Shown: positions 33,901 to 43,658 of the stretch, piece after piece
Layout: every line of letters begins with the position of its first letter
Numbering within the stretch: position 1 is the stretch's first letter
Assembly (NCBI GenBank): GCA_948470475.1
Contig: OX419345.1
Span: 16,489,863-16,553,862, forward strand
DNA: 64,000 bases
Direction: 5' to 3'
Source of the DNA: Galaxea fascicularis
Taxonomy: Eukaryota > Cnidaria > Anthozoa > Scleractinia > Euphylliidae
The notes under the pieces: generated by a model
Told to the model about the DNA's origin: nothing
The model's database searches: none
The model's input: the letters and a program-made list of their open reading frames with translations, nothing else
Position numbers and translations under genes: made by a program

Positions 33901-36900
33901 TCAAAGCACAGGACAGCTGTTTAACATCAGTACCTAAAGTCAGTGGTGATCTTACTTCTGCAGTCAAAGCAGAGGACAGCTGTTTAACATCAGTACCTCA
34001 AGTCAGTGGTGATCTTACTTCTGCAGTCAAAGCACAGGACAGCTGTTTAACATCTGTACCTCAAGTCAGTGGTGATCTTACTTCTGCAGTCAAAGCACAG
34101 GACAGCTGTTTAACATCAGTATCTGAAGTCAGTGTTGATCTTACTTCTGTAGTCAAAGCACAGGACAGCTGTTTAACATCAGTATCTGAAGTCAGTGGAG
34201 ATCTTACTTCTTCAGTCAAAGCAGAGGACAGCTGTTCAACATCAGTATTTGAAGTCACTGGTCATCTTACTTCTGTAGTCAAAGCACAGGACAGCTGTTT
34301 AACAGCAGTACCTGAAGCTAATGGTGATTTTACTTCTCCAGTCAAAGCAGAGGTCGACAGCTGTTCAACATCAGTATCTGAAGTCAGTGGTGATCTTACT
34401 GCTGCAGTCAAAACAGAGGACAGCTGTTCAACATCATTATCTGAAGTCAGTGGAGATCTTACTGCTGCAGTCAAAGCAGAGGACAGCTGTTCAACATCAG
34501 TATCTGAAGTTAGTGCTGATCTTACTGCTGCAGATGCATCAGTATCTCAAGTCATTGGTGATGTTATCGTTGCAGGCCAAGCAGAGACAAATAGCCTCAA
34601 AAAGGAAGAGTTAAGGTAACTCTTGAAAAGATGTGATATGTACTGTAAAGAGATTTGTAACAGTTGGAATTATGACTCAATGTAGCTCCACAGTTTAACC
34701 TCAGCTCTTCGCCTGAAACAGCCTTTTAATGTCTGAAGTCAGGAGAAGAACAGACGTTAAGCATTGGAATCAAGCTACTGACAACAACCTGAACTTGACT
34801 GTTTGTCTCACCACAACGTACTTAATTTTCTAGTAGGATAAAGGTAAGCAAAAGCAAATATAGGTCACCTACAAGCTGGTTGACCCGAAGGGAGGGGGGG
34901 AGGGGGGGAAAGGAGCATACTCTGCAGGTTTTGGTGGAGGCATGCCACTGAGTCTCTGAAACCCTTACCCTAAACCAGACAAAGTTCAGGTGCATCTGGC
35001 AACACAAAACTAAACTAAACACCAAAAATCCCTACCCTATCCCAGACATGCTTTTTTCCTGACACTTGGCAAATTTAGTGTCAAGTCCTGAGAAAAATAG
35101 CTAAATTCTTCAAACAGTTGATCAGCTCAGGCATATTTTAGCACACACATGCTCAGTTGTTTTGCTGCTATCCTGATGGTGTGGTGAATTATCAAGCTCT
35201 TGTAAGGTAACTCCCTAAAAAGATGCAAACTAATTAGCTTTTGAAAAATGCAGATACCCTATTCTATACCCCATCCCAGACTAAATTGCTTAAAAACCAC
35301 ACTCTTGACAGCCACACACTCCCATATAGCTTATATACGGGAGTGACCCACCCCACCCCACCCCCTTCCTGTCCTACCCTGGTGGTTGACTCAGATGAAA
35401 ATTACTAGTTTATGAATTGGCTGAACTGCTGCCAAGAAAAAAGTTCTATTTCAATGTGTGTCTCAAAGCAACAGAAGAAATCATGTGTGATTTGTTAAAA
35501 TAAAAAAAGTTCATTGTTTAGGTTTTTGCTCAAGTCATCTTAAGTTAACATTGATCATGATCTAATAGGAATAGTACTGATCTGGTGAAAATACCATTAT
35601 GTACGTTCAAGCATTTAAAAAAATAAAGTGCATGTGTTTAATTTAGTAGAACTGAAACATCGTCAGCCAGAAAATGGTCCCTGAATGTCAATGCTCCTGA
35701 ATTTTACCCAAGTAGCCTTAATCCGGAAGCAAAAGAATTTCTACCAGCTGAAAAGGTTTGTGAACTTAATAAGCTGACCCTTTTGCCATGATTATATTAA
35801 TGTGTAAATCAAAAGGCATTAATTCATCAATGTCTGTTGTCATGCAATTTGCAAAGCAGGTAACTGGCAAGTTTTGAGACACTACTGTTAAAAATGCACT
35901 TCTTGAGTTTACCAGGTTATAACTCCACTTCTGTGATAATAGTATTTACCCTAAGTGTTATTAATCAAATTGAATATTTGTAAGTTTAACTAAAACTATA
36001 AAATTAACTTGGTATTAAGTGTAAACTTCTATGACCAGTTCAACATAATTCAAAGTACTTACATTACACTTGGCTTAACTTGTTACAGAAGATAACCATC
36101 TTTGAACTTTATTGTTACAGAGAATACAATATCAGCGGCGAGTGCAGCAGACAGCTGCATATGTTCTGAGACCCAGGTTTAATCTTGGACATGACCTCAG
36201 ACACCAGGCTCCACCTCAACATTACCACTGGGCAGGTTTATAGCCAAATTTCTTGTGTTTTTGTTTGCTTTTGGAGTGTTTATCATTCAGGTCAAAATGG
36301 CATTTGTATTGGACTCATTACCCCAATAATAAGCTTGCTCATTAATCTAGACACATGAAGATGCCTTCCAGATAGCCTCCTATGCAGACCTTCTTTTTGC
36401 TCGTCATGCAATATTTCCTCGTTGGGGAAGAAATATTGTATGACAAGCCAAAAGAAGGTCTGTGTAGGAGGCTGCCTTACAGATGGTGAGAATAAACTGC
36501 AGGTTACAACCTGTGATAATCAGAGCACTAAAACAAAAAGTCCCAAGAAAAGTTTCTGCTTTATTAGCAATGTGGCTGAGATACCAAACTTACTTTCCCA
36601 TAATTTACAAAGGCAGAATTTAAGTTTGCTTTCAAGACAAAATGTTATTCATACTTTCTTTCTTGTAACATAAAATTCTTATAAATATCTGCCCTTCAAA
36701 TCACATATGGCAAAGTCATTTTATCATATGCCCTCTCCAATGTCAGTAGTCTTAACTGACCACTACAGAATCGCTCAAGTGTACACTCTACCTAAAAACT
36801 GCTTCTTGCAAAGATAAGGCATTGAAAGGAATGAATTTCATCATGATTTATTACAATAATTATACACATATATACTATATATATATAATAAATAAACATA

Positions 36901-38018
36901 TATACATATCAGTATCATTTAAGACTGTACCTTACATTAACATGTACATACCAGCTCACAAAGTATTAAATGAAGATTGGCCCTAAAGATATTGGTTGAC
37001 ATGGTCATCCATAGGCAACTTTATTCACAGAACTAGTGAAATAAATTAGTGAAAGAAATTTACTTTTCTGGACCAATTCTAATTAATCACCTAATTACAA
37101 ATACATAGGAGCACAGTTTCTTGTTTAAAGAAACTGCTTGAAATTGCTAAGGTCAAGCCAGCCTTGGACGACCCACTCTCCAGTCATTTATTATGAATGA
37201 ACAACCCTATGCCTTGATCACCTCCAACATATTAAGATTAATTTACAACTTGTTTTACCTGGTACATTCTTTGTAATATTCTAACAACAACTAAATAACA
37301 TTAAGCACTATTTGCGTCCACAACAGGCCCAAGATTTGATCTGAATAGGGCTCCTCCGCCACAGTTTCAGCCACTGTCCAATTTCTCCCATTTTCAAGTT
37401 GTTCCACGGTGGAGTACAAGGAGGTATGTATGTGATTAATGTGTCAACAAATAACTTTATACACACTTATTGGATATATTAACCTGCAATCATATATTTC
37501 TCAATATAAAACTTATTTATCATCAGATTTTTTATACTAAATATTGTATACTCAACATTAGAACTGGATGTTACATGATATATAGGATTTTCATTCACAT
37601 GCCGGTGACTTCTCTCTCCCCCTCAAAAGTGAACATTTTGGGTTTCTTATACCACTTGGTGTAATCCTATATCCTCTAAGAAAGTAATACACTTGGCCTG
37701 AAACATAGAGGAACAGGGTGTAGGATTCTAAATAGACAGGTACCACTAAGATTTCTTTGGCTTGTCCTTTTCAATACCTCAGCAGCAAAAGTGGGTACTA
37801 TGTTCAGAGTATACACTGGTGCTGGTACCCAGGTATCCAAGATTCTAATAACAACCCTGGAAACAGGTATCATTTTCTTAGAAAACAGAGAGCACTATCT
37901 TCTAATGGGTAAATGTTCTGCACAACATTCAGAATAACACTGGTGGTGTATAAGTCACAGGCTTTTCTGATATTTCTAGATTTCTGCTAACATACCTTTG
38001 TTGTTTTTTAACAGATAA
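30905..38018 (+). CDS. Ser/Thr/Val-repeat protein with two adjacent PAM2 motifs (7 exons)
   Basis: Proposed exons: 30,905-30,921 (MVVDC), 31,545-31,599, 31,938-34,615, 35,647-35,755, 36,121-36,235, 37,327-37,423 and 38,015-38,018 (TAA at 38,016). All junctions are GT..AG and every phase (2,0,2,0,1,2) fits, giving about 1,024 residues. Exon 3 holds ~37 copies of a 21/22-residue repeat. Exon 4 encodes SLNVNAPEFYP directly followed by SSLNPEAKEFLP. Both fit the PAM2 pattern LNxxAxEFxP, the peptide that docks on the MLLE domain of poly(A)-binding protein, so a cytoplasmic mRNA-linked role is inferred. The C-terminus has two related blocks, PRFNLGHDLRHQAPP and PRFDLNRAPPP. No signal peptide or membrane segment is visible. 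Exons 3-7 are well supported, exons 1-2 less so. I do not recognise a named orthologue. Confidence 0.72.
32245..34590 (+). repeat. Coding minisatellite, 63/66-bp unit, about 37 copies
   Basis: The unit encodes D-S-C-S-T-S-V-S-E-V-S-G-D-L-T-S-A-V-K-A-E, with an optional V that makes 66-bp units. Differences cluster: copies around 33,700-34,130 share S-C-L-T-S-V-P and look recently expanded, while the ends are more diverged. Periods of 63 and 66 keep frame, so other frames also stay open for long stretches. Confidence 0.95.
36374..36473. mobile_element. Palindromic MITE in an intron of the repeat/PAM2 gene
   Basis: Two 44-bp arms (36,374-36,417 and 36,430-36,473), starting agcctcctatgcagacc, pair across a 12-bp loop. 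The flanks gccttccagat (36,363-36,373) and gccttacagat (36,474-36,484) look like a target duplication with one mismatch. No coding capacity. Confidence 0.8.
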
Positions 38019-38157
38019 CTCAAAACCCACAGTGAAGTTGAAGCAACAAGTTAAATTCGTACAAGCAATTATGCTTTGTTTCCTCAAAATTATTTTTGCT
38101 TCATTGTATTTGATATTTGTTTACCATGCATCATTTTCATCAAGAAATATTTGTAAC

Positions 38158-38163
38158 AATAAA
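38158..38163 (+). terminator. Candidate polyadenylation signal of the repeat/PAM2 gene
   Basis: AATAAA lies 140 bases after the proposed stop codon, a normal distance. Other AT-rich signals are nearby, so use is not certain. Confidence 0.45.
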
Positions 38164-38837
38164 AATCAAATCCTTCATCGACTTTTCTGATCTCTTTCCT
38201 TTCCTCCCGTTACAAAGGTTTTCCAACCACATCCTAAGGAACTTAAATTTAGATCATCTTAATTCCCAAAACATTTTCAAGAAGCTTTGGTTGGTGTTAA
38301 GGATGTAAGCTTATGTACTTTTTCGCTCACTTTTTTTCATTTAATGTGAGAGAAAAAGTACAGTGCTCTGAAAACCTTGATTGTCGTCACCAATCCAGGA
38401 GGTATGACGATGAAAGTTTTTGTTCATTCGTAAGGATTAGTAAGCACGTTCATAACAGAAAAGGAAGATGTTCAGAACTTTACTATTTGCCATCCAAGCT
38501 AGGTTGCAACTAGGCCCTAACACTACTTACCATTGAATGTCTTGAGTAGCGAGAATAGTTTATCTGTCAGTTCTTTTAAATATCCAGGCCATTCAGTTTG
38601 TTTACGATGCAAATACGACGTTCAATTTGTGGATCCCTGGTCATACCGATTGATAAATGTATTTGTTACACGTGATCACATGTGTTCAGTTTTGAGCAAC
38701 CCGCCATTTTGAAACGAATACAGTAAAAGTGCGTAGAGCTGGGGAGGAGGTAGGGGCAGGTAGGGGAGGGTGAGTGGTGCCGGGACAGGGACTGGGAGGG
38801 TCGTTAGGCCTTTTTGTTACCGCTTAGGTTGGTGGCG
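38164..38837. other. Intergenic, no gene recognised
   Basis: No exon or repeat recognised, apart from the G-rich stretch near 38,740-38,800. Confidence 0.35.
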
Positions 38838-38888
38838 GTTTAAATCCGGAGAGTTCGCGTGAGCTCTGAACAATCCTGGGTCTCGGCA
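38838..38888 (+). pseudogene. 3' half of the insertion-bearing tRNA-Phe-like sequence
   Basis: From gtttaaatccggagag through tctcggca it matches the 3' part of the tRNA-Phe-like genes at 40,065 and 62,326, including the inserted hairpin. The 5' half is replaced by accgcttaggttggtg, which also occurs at 39,509-39,524 in another tRNA-like repeat. It is therefore a chimeric fragment. Confidence 0.7.
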
Positions 38889-39055
38889 GACCATTTATTC
38901 CCGGGCATTTATTGCTTTCTAACCAAGCTTAACATCTTCACGTCCTGTATGTTCTCATTTTCATATTTCTTTTATAGGAAAGTAAATAAGCTTTCTTCTT
39001 TGACAGTTTAAATTGACTGAAATTCTTCGATCTTGCAATTTTTATCGCACTGCCG

Positions 39056-39470
39056 GCATTACGGTTCTTCCAATAAGCCCAGCATAAAGCAAGAGCTGCA
39101 CTTGAGATCTAAAAATTATTTCAGGATCGCTTGACTTTTCCTAATCGACACGCGATGGTTTGGATTAGCCAGGATTCTTTGATTTGACAATTTTTAGAAA
39201 AATCTCGGATTGCCGGTCATTTAGTGTTTTTAACATCTTGGCCGGCAGTCGACCTGAAAAAAATTGTCACAAATTACGGCTCGTCCAATAAACCCAGCAT
39301 AAAGCAAACGCTGGACTTGAGATTTAAAAATCATTTCAGGATCGCTTGACTTTTCCTAATCGACATACGACGGTTTGGTTTAGCCAGGATTCTTTGATTC
39401 GACAATTTTTAGAAAAATGTCGGACTGCCGGCCATTATATTTAGTGTTTTTAAGACCTTGGCCGGTTACC
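39056..39470 (+). repeat. 215-bp tandem duplication
   Basis: Two direct copies, with caataa(g/a)cccagcataaagca at 39,071 and 39,286. They share catttcaggatcgcttgac-type blocks and end in gtgtttttaa..cttggccgg. Roughly 90 percent similar by eye. Non-coding. Confidence 0.85.
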
Positions 39471-39504
39471 GGCCACATAGCCACAGCGTTCTTCTTAAGC
39501 GCTT

Positions 39505-39606
39505 TGTGACCGCTTAGGTTGGTGTAGGCTCGATTTCCGCCGCTTTCCGAAGCCACGACTTAGAAGACCCAGAATACCACACTATAAACCATTAGACCAC
39601 TGAGGA
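39505..39606 (-). mobile_element. tRNA-related SINE-like sequence
   Basis: The minus strand begins tcctcagtggtctaatgg, a good pol III A box similar to Glu/Asp tRNAs, and has ggaaatcgagcc as a B-box-like segment. The anticodon region does not fold into a normal arm. It is probably a tRNA-derived repeat. Confidence 0.45.
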
Positions 39607-40064
39607 TTTGCAGGTTGCTAGGGAAATAATTTAAGTACATATAGCATCAACCCCAACTCTAACCCTTAAGCCCTAATGCGAAACGATAACGAATACTAGG
39701 TTGTGTAAACTTTATAAGGTGTCCAAGGGCCTTTCGACGGATGTTAAAAAGTGTTGACCTTATAATTTAGTGACAGCTTGCCAGCTGAGCTGGCAGCTTG
39801 GAGATGAAAAATTTACTCCGTTATGAAACGAGAACCTAAACGTTCACCGTGTGTCCGACAATAGCCAAACGGCAATGTTTCGGCCGTTTTTCGTCTTTTG
39901 TAGAGACTGCAAAGATTTGGTGAAATGAACTCGAAAAATAGTGAGCCACTTATGATTGTGCACGACAGATGACTTTACTTTTGGAGTTTGGTCAGTTGAA
40001 ATAAAAAGAAAACAACTCATGAAAAAATATTGTTAAAAAAGAAAAAAAATCAAAGAAAAATCAT

Positions 40065-40111
40065 TGCCGAGACCCGGGATAATTCAGAGCTCATGCGAAC
40101 TCTCCGGATTT

Positions 40112-40162
<51 letters not shown>

Positions 40163-40167
40163 TCGGC
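40065..40167 (-). tRNA. tRNA-Phe(GAA)-like gene with ~30-nt hairpin insertion at the T loop
   Basis: The minus strand gives a perfect 7-bp acceptor (GCCGAGA/TCTCGGC) with A discriminator, a GCTC/GAGC D stem, and a perfect TCAGA/TCTGA anticodon stem with loop CTGAAGA (anticodon GAA, Phe). The T arm starts CCTGGTTCAAATC, but about 30 nt then intervene before CCGGG and the acceptor. The insert includes agagttcgcatgagctct, a 7-bp hairpin, and is bounded by ATCC on both sides. Total length is 103 nt instead of about 73. A T run follows, as for pol III. It may be a functional odd tRNA, a pseudogene, or one member of a tRNA-derived repeat family. Confidence 0.75.
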
Positions 40168-42229
40168 AATTTCTGTTTGGTGACGGAAAAACTGAAAAAC
40201 TGTACTCTGCACACAGTCCTTAGCTAAGAAATGAATAGAACTGCATATCTTCTATCGTAATAAATAAATAAAGGACCGTACGGGGGTTTTGGTAAAATAT
40301 AGCCCCAATAACATCTTCGGAGACCCAAGAGCGAATGGTGACCTGCCGCCAAATTTTCTCCAACCCTGAAAATGCCCGTTCAAATGTTCAGGAGTACCCA
40401 ATGGGGCCGTTCGACAAAAAAGCCGCTCTGCAAGCAGTAATCGAGCTGGCTGGGAATTTTATGATTGTATATTGACTGGCTGGTATTTTTTTATAACGTC
40501 TTGCTCGCTGACATAATATATTGTCTTGTTGAGTCTGGCTGGGTAAAAAAGTAGGTTGCTTGCCTCTGGCTGGGTTTTTTGCTCTGGCCACTTGGCTGTC
40601 GCGCTATTGAACACCGTCTCTGGGAAATCAAGCTTTAGCGGCTTTTGTCACGCCAGGAAATTGCTTTGGGCAGGGGAGTGTCAATTGTATTTGTTTAACA
40701 AGGTAGACAAAGCATATCTCATGCTGTCAGTACATGATAATACAGAACTTTGGACTTCTATCAAATATTGACCAGCACACGAGTGAGTTTACAGATCAGT
40801 TGACATATCGCCGTACAGATAGCCATCGTTGAACTGAGTGTGTTTGAAGCCTTTTTCAAGATTTTAGCTACTTGCTAAAAAACTACGAAGACAGCCATAA
40901 GGTACGTTAAACAACGTTTTCAAAGCTGATTTTAACGAACTGATTTGACCATCCTTTATATATACTCAGTCCAAGAGGATTTTCGTCAGTAGTTTTCAGA
41001 ACCACTGCACGAAAGTTACTGTATATGGGTCTTCTGGGTCTTCATAGGGTGACTCTTTTTAAACCATCAACCTGATGCAACTTTAAATTTCCTCATACTT
41101 TCTTTTATTAAATTTATAGTACATTTAAAAAGGCTATGGAAGTCAAGTCTTTGCTGCAGGGACAGGCGTAGCTGTGTCGATTATTTACGGGCGCGACTTC
41201 ACAACTGAGATATGTTATAAATTTCCGTTTCTCGTAGATCGGCCATAAGTCCTCCAGGTCGTTGTTCAGGACTTCTGCCCAGAAACCTTTGAAGACAGCC
41301 GGAAAGGTAGACTGCAACATTTTACAACATTTTACTGATTTTACGTTTAATGATGGTAACTATACACTGACTATAAAGCTTATTTTTTCACAAACATCAG
41401 GTACAAGGACACAAATTTTAAACTGTTGGCTCCCGGTCTTCAGATCGATAGCAGATAACCATATTTTTCGACCTCTTTCTGTTGAAAAATTTCACTTTAA
41501 TGAAAAAAACGTCGCTATGGCTTTGCGAGTTGACGGCTTTGTAAAATTGAACAAGTCTGTCGTACTTGAGACTGCGCTACTTAAAAACATCTTTGCCGAG
41601 GATAGCAAACAAGTTATATCGCATTTTTTTTTATATTAAATGATGCACATTAATAATGATATCTTCACTAGGGCTTTTGAGGTTAAAGCTTTGCTACTGA
41701 GACAAAGATTTGCTCAAAATCTGGGTCGTTTAGAGGGGGAATTAACATGTCTTTGTTACTTGTGTCCTCCCCCAGGTAGGCGTTCGATAAAAATCCTGTG
41801 GCACCTCAATTGGGACGCAAGGGTTCTTTGACAGATTTCCGGCTCAGGGTTAGGACAAAGGTCAGTTGAATTTTGAGCTCCACTCTTGTCTCTGTGCAAC
41901 TTTGTAACACTGTAAAAACGCTTTAATTATTTTAAGTGCACTGTTTGTAACGCGGTATTTGAAAATCGACTGTTTGGCATGGCATCAACGTTGCTCATGT
42001 TTCGTATGTTTTTGACAGAATGCATGGGCGATAGAACAAACCACTTTTCTCTTCTTTTGCCTGTCCGTTTTTACAGATAACCTCTACATGTGCTGCTGAT
42101 TTTATTTCACATATACTCAAGCGGTCGATTAATATTAAACCGGGTAAAAATTAAAATGGTTAAGTTCATTCCGCAGGACTGAAATTTCTGGGAAAATTCG
42201 GAAATTCTCAAGCGATTTCTACTTTTCCA
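40168..42229. other. Intergenic, no gene recognised
   Basis: The longest frame (41,262-41,639 plus) lacks recognisable motifs, repeats or splice signals, so I did not call it. No structural element was identified. Confidence 0.4.
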
Positions 42230-43195
42230 TTCGATCTATCTATCTCTCCATCCATCCGTTTCACCTAAAGGATCAAGTGACGTCGCATTCATTGCCTGTG
42301 ATTATCTCTCCATCGATTTTTTATCATCCTAAGGATCAAGCCACCTTGCATTCATTGGATATGACTATCTCTCTATCGATTTGTTTCATCAAAAGGATCA
42401 AGTGACTTTCCATTCCTTGCATGTGACCATCCATCTCCCCATGGATTCGTGTCAAGTAAAGGATCACTTCATTGCATGTGATTATCTCTCTATCGATTCG
42501 TTTCATATAAAGGATCAAGTGACTTTGCATTTATTGCATGTGATTATCACTCCATCGATAGGATCAAGTGACTTAGCATTCATTGTTTGTGAGCACCTCT
42601 TCTTCGATTCGTTTTATCTAAAGGGTCAAGCCACCTTGGTTTCATTGGATATGACTAGCTATCTCTCTATCGCTTCGTTTCATCTAAAGGATCAAGTGCA
42701 TTCATTGCATGTGATTATCTCTCCATCCATTCGTTTCATCTACAGGATCAAGTGACTTTGCGTTCATTGCATGTGATTTTCTCGCCATCGGTTCGTTTCA
42801 TCTAAAGGATCAAGTGACTTTGCATTCATTGCTTGTGAGCATTTCTCTATCAATTCATTTTATCTAAAGAATCAAGCCACCTTTCTTTCATGGGATATGA
42901 CGATCTATCTCTCTATCGCTTCGTTTCAAGTGAAGGATGAAGTGACTATGCGTTCAATGCATGTGACTATCTATCTCTCTATTGATTCGTTTCAAGTACA
43001 GGATCAAGCGACTTTGCATCCATTGCATGTTATTATCTCGCCATCTGTTCACTTCATCTAAAGGATCAAGTGACTTTGCATTCATTGCATGTGATTATCT
43101 CTCCATCGATTCGTTTCATCTACAGGATCAAGTGACTTTGTGATTGTCTCGCCATCGGTTCGTTTCATCTAAAGGATCAAGTGACTACGCATTCT
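42230..43195 (+). repeat. Degenerate 62-bp minisatellite, about 15 copies
   Basis: The consensus phrase is ctaaaggatcaagtgacttt, gcattcattgcatgtgatta, then tctctccatcgattcgtttc. Copies vary in length and several are truncated. The open frame at 42,381-42,755 lies wholly inside it and is a by-product. Confidence 0.9.
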
Positions 43196-43537
43196 TGATC
43201 GTTGCATTTAATTTACTCTCCGGCTTCTTCAAGTGCCTAGTGATGTGGTAACCACCACTTCTGGCTAAGGATCACAGAACTTTACGTGTACCTCATGTGA
43301 GTAACAAGTTGATGCAGTGACTGTCCAAAGCTCGTATTACTTGTACACCACGTTTGTTTTAGTGCAATACCTCAACATAGAAACAAAAAAAGGAAAAAAA
43401 GAAAGAAAAAAAGCATTGTTCCTCGGTAATTTAAAGTTTGCATCGGGATCTTCAAGTAACATCACGTTTGTCGAGTTTGTTCTTCGTAGAGGTACAATAG
43501 ATCAAAATCCAGTGTCCTATATTTCCTCATCGTTTAA
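43196..43537. other. Possible promoter region, nothing specific seen
   Basis: Contains an A-rich tract at 43,385-43,412. No motifs that I can support. Confidence 0.3.
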
Positions 43538-43658
43538 ATGGCAACAACACAGGACCTCGTGAAGTCCACATTGAAGACTAACGGATGCCTCATCTCAGAA
43601 TTCAAGTTTGAGAATTTCCTCTTTCCAACGAGGACATCTCCAGCACAACCAGAAAACT
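43538..43658 (+). CDS. Possible first coding exon, product unknown
   Basis: ATG at 43,538 (aaATGG) starts MATTQDLVKSTLKTNGCLI, then FKFENFLFPTRTSPAQPEN, and meets a strong donor (ACT|GTGAGT) in phase 1. No downstream exon with matching phase was found, and the phase does not fit the TIR gene. Not recognised. Confidence 0.35.

Noticed and set aside
32016..34619. Bacterial adhesin or contaminant
   Set aside because: The flanking exons with matching GT..AG phases and AT-rich introns show a eukaryotic gene.
41262..41639. 125-codon plus-strand frame
   Set aside because: No ATG context or domain, and the codon pattern resembles the AT-rich background.
42381..42755. 124-codon ORF
   Set aside because: It lies entirely inside a degenerate minisatellite and mirrors its period.
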